From contig QPKB01000004.1 in assembly GCA_003546025.1 (NCBI GenBank), positions 21,556,570 to 21,620,569 on the forward strand: 64,000 nt of DNA, in the 5' to 3' direction. Every line of letters starts with the position of its first letter. The stretch's first letter is position 1. Made by a program: the position numbers and the translations under genes. Of the stretch, positions 33,901-46,500 are shown one piece after another. Source of the DNA: Camphora micrantha (taxonomy: Eukaryota; Streptophyta; Magnoliopsida; Laurales; Lauraceae). Below the pieces are notes generated by a model. The model was not told where the DNA came from. It saw only the letters and a list, made by a program, of their open reading frames with translations, and made no database searches.

Positions 33901-35080
33901 TGATGGTTCAAGGGTACAAGGCATGGGTTTGCTCCCCACGTCTTGTGTTTGAGTCCCAGCCTATACTTGGTGCACGTTTGTTGTGGGGTCGTGCATGCGC
34001 CGGGGGGAATAGTCCTGTCAGGTAAAAATACCATGGGGATACCCACATCATCAGGGGGAAAATAAGAAGGGAAAGCAACCATTTCCTATCAAAGAGAGGA
34101 AGTATTGATGGTTGGGTTGTTTGCTAGAAGCCCATCCTAAAGAAATCCTTGAATTTCAACAAGAACTAGTTTGATAAATGGAATTTCTGAAGTCGACCAA
34201 TTCCAGATTTCTTTCAGACCATGCCTGCTTGTATTCTCCTAACTCTCCATTTGGCGGGGAGCATTCTATAAAACACTTGGTCAAAATAGTCTTGGAATCC
34301 TCCAAAGTGCAGACTCCAAATGCTCTTCAAGATTAACTTATCAGAAATTCCACTTTGTGATTCAGACAGAGATTTGGGTGTTTTTGAAGCTCATTCCCCA
34401 AATTATTGCTATCAAACACACCCTATTTAAAAAAAAAAAAAAAAAAAAATCTCAGGTCTTGACAGAACTAAAACTAAAAAAAAACCATAAATCACCCCTA
34501 ATTACACCATGTACATTTCATTTCAACATCCTAGACATCACATAAAAACAACCCAGCGACCCAGGGATAGATTCCTGTGCATTTGTGAGAGTGTTGGCAA
34601 GAACAGAAAACCCATATCACCAAACTCATTTCCCAATTACCAAAGCATGTCAAACACATAATATTTCACAGAGGAAGCAAAAGGGGCTTAAAAAAATAAA
34701 TAAATAAAATCAATACCTGCAGAAGAACCCACCACCAGAATCCGATCACAAGACAACTTTTCAACAACCCATCTACAAACCGCGATGACGTCCTCAACTT
34801 CAGAAGAACCAGTGAGAGAAGGGCGTCCCGAAGATCTTCCGGCTCCTCTGGTGTCGAAGGTGACAGCAGTGTATCCTCTCTCTGCCAATCCAAGGGCCAT
34901 CCCTCTCAGAAGGCCCTGGCAGCCGCCAAGGATGGAGAAGGGATGCACTAGTACAATGACCAGATTGTTGTTGGGGTCCTTGGGTTTGAAGAGTCGGGTG
35001 TGAAGCTTAACGCCATCGCTCGTCTCCACTGTGCAGGACTCTCTAGTAGAGCTTTCTCCTGCTGCTTCTGTACTCGTCAT
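30956..35080 (-). CDS. Alpha/beta hydrolase superfamily protein (serine hydrolase)
   Basis: Two coding exons on the minus strand, 35080-34717 and 31278-30956, joined across a 3.4-kb GT-AG intron, give 228 residues. The fold is read from VIVLVHPFSILGG (oxyanion region), TFDTRGAGRSSG, the nucleophile elbow GSSAG with Ser120, the acid Asp176 in VMGTKDGF, and His205 in GVGHFQMEGP; the triad is complete. The intron falls inside the elbow glycine codon (Gly122). The protein is short for the superfamily, lacks a large lid, has no signal peptide or membrane segment, and is probably cytosolic. It looks closest to the small S33/dienelactone-hydrolase-like plant proteins of unknown substrate, so I give no substrate. 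The start codon lies about 62 bases after a TATA-like box. It is transcribed toward the EML gene. Confidence 0.88.
32303..32621. mobile_element. hAT-like non-autonomous repeat in the hydrolase intron
   Basis: Left end TAAGGATGTAAACAGGTTGG and the inverse of the right end, TAGGGATGCAAATGGGTCC, are imperfect terminal inverted repeats of a type common in plant hAT MITEs. The interior is built of GGAACCGGAACC-like words. A convincing 8-bp target duplication was not seen. Just to the right a word of about 30 bases (with GTGTCGAGTATG) is duplicated near 32626 and 32683. Confidence 0.5.
33885..34085 (+). repeat. Possible tRNA-derived SINE in the hydrolase intron
   Basis: CGCCTGAGTGATGGTTCAAG and GTGTTTGAGTCCC could be a degenerate A/B box pair, followed by GGTCGTGCATGCGCCGGGGG and an A-rich end. 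Diagnosis by eye only. Confidence 0.35.
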
Positions 35081-35141
35081 TGAAACAGAAAGAGTAGAAG
35101 AAAGATGCAGAAATGGAAATTCAGAGAAATGGTTGGGTTGG

Positions 35142-35148
35142 GTTTATA
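35142..35148 (-). promoter_or_regulatory. Probable TATA box of the hydrolase gene
   Basis: On the minus strand TATAAAC lies about 62 bases before the start codon, predicting a leader of roughly 30-35 nucleotides. Confidence 0.5.
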
Positions 35149-37800
35149 GGTCATGGCGGAAGGATGATAATGGCATTATCAATGTGTGGTGGACCCGGTG
35201 GTGTGGTGGTTGGAGCTGGAGGTTTTTTTATTTATTACATGAGAGTGACTGTAAACTATTCTTAATCCTAAATTAGTCTAATCTATATTCAAACTTGTAA
35301 GCTATTTTAGTCCTAAACCATCCTAATCTATTCTCAAGTGTCTAACCCTGGGTGCTCCATTCCTTCACTGTGCTCCACTTTCACAATAGTGTTTTGAGTG
35401 CTTTCTGTTCTACTCTCCCTGGCCTTGACATGTTCCAATTTTGCTTTGTTGGTGTCAGGGCCTATCTGATCTCTGGCACTCAAGGTTAGCTGGAGTTGGA
35501 GATTTCTCCTTTGTTTTGGATTTCGTCCTCTTCTTTCTCTTGTGGGTAGAGATAAAAGACTACTGTGCATTGTGCATTGTGCAAGAAACTTGTTTGTTCT
35601 TTTATTTTGCATAAATCTAATTTCCATGAATTCCATGTGTTGAATAATTTTGAGGGCCTGTGTGTTTTTTTTTTTTTTTAAGAATTGAAAGAAGAGGTTT
35701 TGCACGTACAATAACCTTTAACCATGGATAACTATTGAAGACCAAAGTTTTACTGTAATAAATTGCTCATAGATATTGGTGTCCCATAGATATATTTATT
35801 TTTTAACCCAATAAGAGGGGAACTCTTGTGATTGTGCCATGTAACACATATTTAAGAAATTACAAAATTGCTTAAACATGGGCGATTCTATCATTTCCCT
35901 AGCATGGAAAACGTGTAGAAAAATATTTTAATTTTTGTCACAAGATAAGATTATCCCATGGTTAAAGGTTACCATGCGAACAAACCCTTTTAAAGAATTC
36001 ATGTATGGCGAGTTTTTAAATTTCCCAAAAGCTATAAACCTACTAAATCAAGTCATAGAAAGCAGGGTTTCATCTACATCTCCACCTTCTATCCTTCATC
36101 TCTCTCATGATGGACTTGTTTTATCATAAATGCCTAGGAATTCAATTCGATTTTCACGTAAATATGGTTTAAATCTGAGATTTATCAAAAACATGATACT
36201 CAAAACCAAAAAAAAACAAGAAGAAAAGGTCCAAGTTTCTACATGTTGGATAAATTCCCCGAGATAACTTACGTATTTTAGTTGTCCTTTCAGGTTTTCA
36301 TATATGCGCTTCCCTAATGATCAATTTGATCGCTTCACACAGAAGCTCTTTGAATTAGCATTGATTTTAATTCCACATTATTCACTATTGAAATTTATTA
36401 CATTTACTATTCATGAGGTATAAGCATTAAACTTTTAAAATTGAAATCCAGACGATAGGATTGCTCAATTCAATTGATACTTTTTATTCACGAACTCCAA
36501 ATCCAAACCTTTCAGTAAATGTGCCTTCTTGATTTGCATGCATCTTGGAAGGGTCCAAGGTGGCCTTTTTTTTTTTTTTAAAGAAAAATGCATGACATCC
36601 TATTTTAAATCTTAATTCAAGTTGCTCATTCACAAGATTTTGAATCAAGTTTCTTTCTCTCAAACAAGGAAACCCAAAATAATATATTCCTAGTTGTACT
36701 TGATTTATATGGTCGTGTGGGACCACCCAATTAGACACACTTCTTAAATAGGTTTAAAAGCCCACTAGTAGCTTTGTTGTGAGGCACCATGTGCAGGGTG
36801 TGTGTGTGGGTGCGTGAGTGCTAACACTTTGATTTTTCTAAAGCTAGTTATAACTTGCAGTATAGGAGCTTGTAACAGTTAATTTGGAAGGTTTAATAAT
36901 TAAAAGATAATCCTCGTAATATCAAAATTAAAGCTAGCAAACTTATGTTATCTAATTCATTCCAAACCAAGCTGATGGAGATTCTTCCCATATGTATCAA
37001 ATCATTTGACAACTCCGTCTTTTCCTCACCGGCATAAGGTAAATTAGTCAGGGGAAGAGGAAAAAACAAACAAACAAACAAAAAGATAGGAAACACTATT
37101 GTGGAACGCTAAATGATGGAAAACATTTATAAAAAAAGAAAAAACATTACACTTTTTCACTATGTTCTCACGAAAAAGCAGTTACCCAAGCGTGCCCTGC
37201 ACTTAAAGTATTGCCACTCATGACCAATCCAATTCTCCAAGCCATTTGGAAGAGTGGATTTACCAAACATTCAACATTCAATTGACTTTTGGATGTCGAA
37301 TTGGGACGGACTTCCTAAAAGATTGTTTGACAGGCTAAAATTAAGGATTATAACTGGGCCAGGCTGGAGAAAGACAAAGATTATAAATAAATTACTGAAC
37401 ACAATACCATATTAAAATATTTGGTTCTCTCTCCATGACGATCTTTTTCTGAGATCCTTTGTCCATGGAGGAGTTACTTTATCATCAAATGGATCTAATT
37501 CCTCAACCACTCATTCCTGATGGGCCATGACCAGAAACGATGGAGCCTGCCCTATAAGTGGATCCGGTCTTGTTACTGGTGCAATGTTGGAGTGTAGATG
37601 AGGCCTACAAAGTGAGACCTTGCGGCGTAATGGGAAACAATCAAGTGAGAACTGTTCTGTGGGGACCCCTTTGAACATCACACGCCCCTGGGTTTGACAT
37701 CAATGTGAACGAATTTGGACCGTTTGATCGATTATATACCCATATAAATGGACTGGTCTCGTCGGCCGTGGATGAGGGGGTTAGGAGTATGGGATCCCCA

Positions 37801-37972
37801 CCGGTCCCATCCCAAAATAAGATCCCTAGTGGGCCCACAAAAAAGTTCTCACGGGATCAAATCCCTAATACCGATATGAAGCAATCCTCACCGGTCCCCT
37901 CCCAAAATAAGACCCTTACTGGGCCCCATGAAAAAGTTCTCAAGGGATCAAATCCCTAATACCAATATGAAG
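37801..37972 (+). repeat. Tandem duplication, 90-bp period
   Basis: A unit starting CCGGTCCC and containing GGGATCAAATCCCTAATACC is present at 37801-37881 and again from 37891, with scattered substitutions. Confidence 0.75.
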
Positions 37973-40377
37973 ACAAGGATGCACATCTAACAAGAGAAAA
38001 AGATGACAGTAGAAGTAAAATAATAATAATAATAATAATTTTCTAATACAGAAATATTAAATTGTCGGTCGATCTAATGGCCAATGATGTGCCTCTAAAA
38101 TCAAGCACAAATTATGGTGTAGTCAACTTATTTTTGTGGAAACATGTCACTTTCTATGAGGCAAGGAGATTCATTCATGGCTGAAAAGTTGGAAGAAGTA
38201 GATGTCCCAAGTAAGAAGACGACCAAATATATAAAAACAAGTTGGTAGTAACGTGAAGACCATAAGTGACTAAGAAAGGGGGCCTCCCTTGATTTTGCAT
38301 AAAGCGTCAAGGAAGAGTGGAAGACATCTCTAGTGTCTCAGAGACGGGTGCACTGGGTGTAGCCTAGTGTGTCATAGGAGTCATGGGAAGGCCTGGTCCC
38401 CCCTTGTGACTTTCCTTTCGAACTCTTTACTCTTTGGCCTTCGGAAGATGCACATGAATATTTTCAATTATGTTAAGTGTCTCTCACTCTATGGTGAGGA
38501 ATAGATGCACATGATTATTCTCATATATATATAATATATATATATATATATTTCCTGATGCGTCAGATATTAAATTGTCTTATGCCATTAATATTAGAAA
38601 GCGCTCGGTGAGTACATTGATATGTAAATAGCATTTTCCATTCTACAGACACTTGGGAAGGGTGTAGGACAATCACTTGTTGTATTAGTCTTTCTTAGGG
38701 GGGCATTGCATGGGAATGAATCTTTTGCTCTTTTTAATAGTTGTTTGAGGCAGTGAAATTTTCTCATGCGGACCACATGAGAATTCATGTATGAAAATCA
38801 GACGCTGCATGCCTTCTAGTGTTGGAGAGCAGATGGGATTTATTTTCACGCATGGTGTTTGGTGAGGACGTAAACACGAAAGATAGGCATAGGATCCATT
38901 TTAAAAATTAACTAGTGATTGATCATGTAGAGAAGTATCAAGATTAATTCAAGATATGCACATCATGATTGAAAAGACAAATGTTGCTTGGCCCGCCAAC
39001 AATATAACTCACTGCAAACATAGAAGAAGAAGAGTTTGTATTGGAATTTTGCCAACACACTGATAAATGTATTGGATTTTGAAAAGGTGGGCCCCACTAT
39101 ACCTTAAAGATGGGCATCGTTGCACCCATACTGTAATGCAATATTTTAGTTTCACGTGCATGGGTGAGTCTTCAAGTTTAAAGTATCACTAATAACTAAT
39201 ATCCCAAACATAGCAAGAAAATAAGATTTTTTATTGAAGTATTGGACCTCCATCAAAAGTAAGCTGGTATGTCAAAGATGGCCATTTCATGCAAATTTGT
39301 TGAAATGTACAGCTAAGATAAATTAAGTGAACAACTCACTCTTGGCTAGCAATTGTCCATATAAATTCCCTTTGCACATTAAGATCTTACAGCTCCACCA
39401 ACTAACCAAATTTGATAGCTGTCCCCATTTTGTTGTCACAATCGGCCCTTTTCAGAATGAATGGAATTTATTATGGAAGATTAGTCTCATCATAGATTGT
39501 TTACCCTAGAAATGAATGTGTGCCTGTATAATCCATGAAATATTTCCCATGAGCACCTACTGGATACTGCAAGGGTACTGAAGTGAACGGATTGCATTGG
39601 GCCTATATTTGCACCAGGAAACACCCAGGTTTAGGACTGGGGCTGGACTGGGGACCTTGCGTAGCCCACTGGACTCTACCCTTTCAAATATTTTATATAT
39701 AATAATTGCATTGTATCAAATTATAGAAGTCCTGCACTCTATGGTCCACTTGTCAAGGGTGAGCAGGTGGAATTCAGTGGGGTCCAGCCTTTGGAATGGT
39801 CCCTATGGGGGCCCCCACACAGCACTTTTTTTTTTTTTTTTTTAATTCCTTATAACTTAAGTTAGAGTTTCCATTTAAAATAAAGGGAGAAACCTATACA
39901 ACCGGAGGACCAACTGGCTATCCTACCTACTTAGTCCCGGCAAGAAGACCAGCTATGTTAGGTGGAAAAAGTTTTCCTTGTAATCTTATTGGGGCCGAGT
40001 CGACTCTAGGGTTTCAGCTCCCTCTGAAAAAATCAAGTCTCATGCCACAGTACCAACTCACCAATTCGTCCTTTTAACCCTCAAAATGAGACAATGGGTG
40101 GGACGAAATGGATTGTACACGGCCAAAATAAATCAGTGGTGTCACTGGTTCTCCTCATGTTGAAGTATCACTCTTGAGAAAATCCTGTGTTAAAAGAGTA
40201 AAAACTCCACAGTAGCTTACCTATTGAAAATGGAAGCCCTTTATAATGAAAGCATCCTCAGTGTACTGGAATCACCAAATTTTATCCCTAAGTGTAGTTG
40301 ATACTGCTGTAAGATTGACTTTTTGAAAACAAATGCGAGATAATGAATAACACAATTATTACTTTTCCATCAAAATG

Positions 40378-40500
40378 TTTTTTTGTTTTTAACCCAGCCA
40401 AGGGGCTGGGACCCGAGTGGGAGCCCGCACACATGGGAAGATATGGCATTCTCAAAACTGTCACTCCTTACCACTCTGATAAGGAGTAGTACTCAAAAAG
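40378..40500 (+). repeat. Dispersed SINE-like repeat, copy C (partial)
   Basis: TTTTTAACCCAGCCAAGGGGC, ACACATGGGAAGATATGGC and CTTACCACTCTGATAAGGAG follow the order seen in the copies near 2.1 and 63.0 kb; the TACCCAGGGTT part is missing. Confidence 0.4.
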
Positions 40501-43500
40501 GTTAATCATACAATGAGACCAAGTCCAGGTGGGATAAAATTTGGAGATACCCCAATGGAAAAGGGCCTTTATTTTGAACGGCTCATAGTTTCAATAAATA
40601 GACCATACTATGGAGTTTTACTCCATTTGAGTGAGGATTTCTGTGAGTCAAAGACTCAAAGATCTGGACTCCTCCTTGTACCACTGTGTAGAAGAAAAAG
40701 TAAAAAAAAAAAAAGAACAGTGTGTACAGGTAGGAGTGATTATGGGACGGGCCAGCTTGAGGGGGATTGGGGGCCCAGTCCTCTTTGGGCCAGGCTTGGA
40801 TTGCTTGGATTAAGTGATATTAGCCCAAAGCTCAGCCTGGCCAAGGCTGAATACGGAATGCTTAAAATCCAATAATAATTTGATCAAACAATTATTAGAA
40901 AGACCATACAACTCATAAAAAACCCTTCTTGGGCTAGATATGGGCTTGTGTTTTTAAATTTAGACCGGGCCTAAGTATGCCTGCGCTCGTGTTGGCCCAT
41001 GAACCCCATTATGTACATGTGCCCATAAGTCCATCCAAGTTGTCCCTCTAAGGCCTCCACCCACTTTTAACATTTAGTGATAGAAAGTGGCTACCTATAC
41101 ACTGCAATTACCTCTCCACACACTGCATTTAAAAAAAAATAAAAAAACAAAATGAAAAAATTCTTAAACTACCTCAATCCCTCTCTTTCTCTCACTCTCT
41201 CTACTTTGGCAACCCCGCCAGCCACTGCCCTTCCCTCTCTTCCTCTCCTACTCCGGCAGCCCCCGTCTACAACCCCATCTTCCTCTCTTCCTCTCCCTGC
41301 TCCGGTAGCCCCCACCCACCGCCCCATCTCCCCTGCCAGCCGCCGCCGCCCTTTCCTCTCTCTTCCTCCCCTGCTCCAGTAGCCCCCACCCGCCCTCATC
41401 CCCATCCCCAGCCCTTCCCTCTCTCTTCCACCCATCCTCATCCCCACCCCCAGCCCTTCCCTGCCATCCACGAAACGAGAGATAGGGAGAGGAAGGAGAG
41501 CGAAAGGGATTGCGTCGGGCGGGGGCTGCCAGTGGCGGGGGAGTGACAGGTCAGGCGGAGGTGGCCGGAGCAGGGATAGGGAGAGAGAACGAAGGTGAGA
41601 GATAGGGGTAGTTTAGGAACTTTTTTATTATTATTATTATTTTTTTTTAAATACAGTGTCTGAAGAGGTATTTGCAGTGTGCAGCACTCTTAGTGATACA
41701 ATGGCTGCGTATATTCTATACTTACAAGTAGTCCATACAATGGAAAACAGTGTTGTAGTCAAGGCTTTTTTTTTTTTTTTCTAAAGGATGCATGTGTTTC
41801 CTCTTCCACTGCACGAAAGTTTGAACTGAAATAGTAATAATAAGATTTCCTAAGTCAGAACTTGAAAGGTAGGGTTCGGATCACCCCTTGCATATTTTCT
41901 GGTTGTTTTGTCATTGCACTAAACGCAACAAGGCAGGCCCTGGACATCCCCTTGCATAAACGACCCCTTTGTTTTTGAATTTTTAAGATGCGTTTGTGCT
42001 AATTTCTACTTGTCAATCTTTGATATCGCTATAGTATTTTAATAATTTGGTACTATTCTCCTAATTCCAATATGAGACTCAAAATACAATACATTGGAAG
42101 CAAACCCATCTTTCATTACTTGGTGTATGCACTGTTTTTTGGAAAATCCTAATGACAAAATCCTTAATTCTTCAGGTCTTATTTGGCAACCAAATCTTGA
42201 AGAAAAAGATTTTTTTATTTTCATAAAATTAAGGTAGATCCATGTTTAGCAATTGTAAATTCCTGAGGATTTGGATGAATGAAAATCATCATTTGTTAGG
42301 ATTTCCATATTCGACTATCCCCATAAGATTTGAAAATCCTCTTTTAAGTGGATTTACACACCTAATCTTTTTTTTTTAATTATATGCATCGACACACAAT
42401 AATATTAATATATAATTTTTTACTATACAAATTTTCAGTAAAAAATCCTTATTTCAATAGTTGTGAAGAACCATCGAATTTATAAATTCCTCGCCCTCTA
42501 CAAAACTTGCCCTCAAAATTTTTGACAGATTTCTCATCGGTCACCACCACACGTGACCAAAGTTATTAATACTTTGCATGCCCCAAAAATGCCATTTTTT
42601 CCTGTGAGAAACCCGAATCATTTTTCCACCCAGAGAACAAGCGAGAGTTGACGGAATAAGATTTTAATGTAGACTGCCCCAACATACCCTCGAGGTCACT
42701 GCTTTCATCTTATCTAAACGGCGCCAGCTGTGCTCCAACAATTGGGCCCACAAAATGTACAAGCATGAAATGTCTTTGGACAACCTGATAAAGGTGACCT
42801 AAGACGACATTGAAAAGATAAAAAAACACATTACCACGAGTTCATTTTAACAAAATTAACGCATAGTAATGGTCCAAACCTGGAAATACGGGATTTAACA
42901 TATTAATTTTTCTTAAATTCTGTTCTTCTAATATCACGACTGAAAATCTATTAATATCATATAATTTTAGACCACAATTTTATTTTACTTTTCTGCCTTG
43001 AATACCATAATTATATGAAAGTTTAAAAACCTATAATATTATGGTATCATATTTACATAGATCAACATAAAAAGGCCGTCTAGACTTTTTAAGATATAAG
43101 CTTTTCAACCTTTTATATTTGAATCTCATGATATTATAGGATTCAGAGTAGAGAAGTAAAGAAAAAAACAATATGGACCAAAGTCATTTCAATCATGAAA
43201 TTGGAGATGCAAGGTTACAGGAGATTAATATATAAAATCCCGCTGAAAACATCTAAGGCCATATCATCGGTGTTAATTTAACATAATAGAAAAATATTCA
43301 TAAAAAAAAAAAAAAAAAAGGGAACAAGCAACAACAGTAAAATCCACATAATACACACACTAGGCATCATTAAAATCAATTAAGTTAGTTTAAATCCCAA
43401 GCTACTTTTACACCACCAAAAACACAGGCGCTTTAATAGAGAGAGGAAAAAAAAAAAAAAGAGAGATAATTGGTTACAGAATAAGTCCTACAAGGCACAA

Positions 43501-43524
43501 TAATTTACAATACCTACCCCACCG

Positions 43525-46500
43525 TCATCTCCTCGCTCGCTTTCTCGGCGGAGGGTGCTTCGCCTCCGTCTCCTTCGCCCTCCTCGACGATGACGTCTGG
43601 ACGGGAGGAGCCGCCCTCTTCGGCGGCCGACCCACACTCCTCTTTCCAGCCTGACTTTTCTGCTCCTCCATCTGTTTCGCAGAACTCTGCCTTAGACTCG
43701 AATCTCTCCGTCCATCTCCCCTCCCACTCCCACCACCTTTCTTCTTCTGCTCCGATCCCCCACCGCCGCTCGTCGTGCTGTTATTAATGGGACTCTTCAA
43801 TGAATCGAACAGCGTCCTCTCCGTCGTCGTGGACGATGACAAGCTCCTCTTCATCCTATTCAAGAAACTCGCAGCACTCCGCTTCTTCGCAACCACAGCT
43901 GAATTAGCAGCGCCCTTCTTCTCCAGCTTGGCCTCTGAATTCTCGTTCGGCGCGGCAACTTTCACAGTAGAATTACTATTAGAACTGGGATTAGGGATGG
44001 GATTGGTGACCCTGGTGGTGCTAATGGAATTGTGATTATTATTACTGCGGGTGGTGTTATTGGTCCGAGTTCCTCTCGCAACAGAAGACGATCTCTCCCT
44101 CGTTCTCTTCTTTGTGACTCGGCCTTCGACAGCTCCCAAATTCGCAGGAGAAGAACGTTCGGGTTCCTTGGGCTCGACAGCTTCATGTTTCTCATCAACT
44201 AATACTGTTTGGACAATAGGCTGAGCCTTGGTGGAGGCGGAGCTGCGCTTGCCAAGGGCGGTTGTGGGAGCCGACGAATTAGGTTTTGCCGGGAGGGAGT
44301 TGGAGGTCTCAGGAGCAGATTTCGGCAGAGAGAGGGAAGAGGGAGCGGGTTCTTTGGACGGAGGAGAGGATTTCGGGAACGATCTTCGAACTTCCTTTGA
44401 GACGATATCTCGAAGGTTGGAAGCGGCTACGGATTCGGGAGAGTTCCTGGGGAAGAAGACGATGGCGTTGTTGAAGAGCAGCAACAGGTCGCGGTAGAAT
44501 TCGGGGCTACGATCAGAGTAAAGGCCTTCTTCAAGTTTCGTCCTCACCATTTCAAGATCAAGGTGCTGCCTGATGATGCTGTGATAACGGGCGCTTTCCT
44601 GCACACGCAGACAGAAAGAAAGAAATCGATTTCAGCGATTTTCAACGGCTGTAAGCGGCGGAAATGCATGCAGATGGACGGTAAGGATCGTTCCATTTCC
44701 CTACCCTACGCAGGAAGGAGGAATCAGAGTATTATTGCATTTTTAAAAGAAAAAATGATTACTGCTATGGAGTATGTGGAGCCCGCTGAACAGCTAGAGA
44801 ATCTCATGTTCATAAACATTATCATGATTGTAATCTACGGTTCTGATTTAAGGCCATGAGTAGTAAGCAACTCAAATAGAAAAAAAAAAAAAAAAAATTC
44901 ACATCAACTCCGTGGCCATTTTGACACTTCCACTTGGCTAAAAATCCAATTCATCCGTACGTGTCTTGATTTGAAAAATTGGAGGGTACTGCGTACTGCA
45001 ATCGACGATCCAGAGTCCTTTTCTTTTCTTTTCTTTTACACGTAAGCCCTAGACACTCTCTCTTTCTTTTTTATAACATTTCGTAAGGGGTTCTAACGTG
45101 CGCCGGTGGAGGTGCTAAATAAGCGCCCTCGCGAGTGGCTGATGTTGCACGTTTAAGCGGAATGTCTCAGTAGAGGTCATTGTTTTGGTTAGTGGACGTT
45201 AGCAAAAGCTACAATAAGACGGAAACAGAAATTCATCAATTTGAAAAAAGAGAGAAGAGTATCTGGTGCTGCTGATGACCGTATTTAATCTTTTTGACCC
45301 ACGTGGGCTCTTACTGATTGAACCTATCCATTTATATTTCACTCCGTCCTTACACACCATTGGATTCTTTTGCAATGTTAGTTGAATTCCACAATAGAGA
45401 ACTAACACATCATTGGATTGCTTTGTAGCGGTAGTTTCATCAATTAGCTCATCTCATGTATTTTATGCCTTCTTATCAAAGAAATCAATGAGATTAGAGT
45501 GAGAGAAAAAAAAAAAAATTTTGAACCAGTACCTATTCCGTATATAGGTGTGTATAATGAATGAGAAGATCAATAGGTGCCCATGTAACGTGCGAGCATG
45601 GAAAGCTCTCACTCGGTCAACAGCGTGGGATTTTTATTATTATCGTTATTATCTTCAACTTTTGTACGACTACATTACAATGTGTCTGTATGTACCGCCC
45701 AGGATACATGTGAGACGTGAGAAATAGGAACGAGTACTGATGAATTTTTTTTTTTTTAAAGGAGCCGGCTAAAAATTCAATAATGCAGACGAAAGATCAT
45801 TTCTTGATAATACTTTTTCTACACCCTTTCAAATTAAATTAAGTTTTGGCTGGAACTTGGAAATGGAGAAAGGATTTGTAAAATTCTCGCGCGAAAACAA
45901 AACAGTACGAAATATTTTTTTCCCAAAAAAAACCTGCCGTTCCTTTTCATTGGCAGACCCCACCTACAACAACAACAGAGCCGAGTCGACTGGAGCCTCT
46001 GCTTTACGACAAAACCCACCTCGACGACTCGACTCGGATATTTCAAATAAAAAAATATCGGAAATGACTTTCCATGATTAGAATTTCTGGAAATGACTTT
46101 CCATGATTTAAGTTTTCAGTATTTTTAGTGTTTTATGGGAAATGATACACGAAGAAATTAAGGAAAATCAGAAAAGGAAAATACGAACACGGTCAGATCG
46201 TGAGAAAGAGGAAGCGTTCAATGCGGTTCAAAATATCGTGAAGAAATGCGGTAAGATGGGGAAAATATCGTGAGATATTAGAAGGAATTACCTGGCTTTC
46301 GAGCCGGCGCTCGAAAACGGAGCCATGTTTGTGAGAACGGATAATCTCGAGGAAACCAACCAACGGATGGGATTTAACAGAGATCCGTTCGCTGACCGGT
46401 GAAACCTCGTCGGGTTCCGGCTCATCACCGGAGCTGCTACCGGTGGCATCCTCTTTCCGGCGCTTCTTCCTCGAGAGGCTGGCGGAGCTCTGCACGTCGC

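Larger units (their letters stand above)
35150..43440. other. Long intergenic region without a recognisable gene
   Basis: AT-rich with A/T tracts (for example 35660-35680, 36568-36580, 39828-39843) and only short frames without protein character. It contains a 90-bp tandem duplication (37801-37972), a SINE-like copy (40378-40500) and a C/T-rich low-complexity block with a purine mirror (41170-41620). Many GGGCCCAC-like words occur without order. Confidence 0.5.

Noticed and set aside
41169..41620. Gly/Arg-rich and Pro/Ser-rich frames on both strands
   Set aside because: Low-complexity purine/pyrimidine block that gives open frames on both strands by composition alone.
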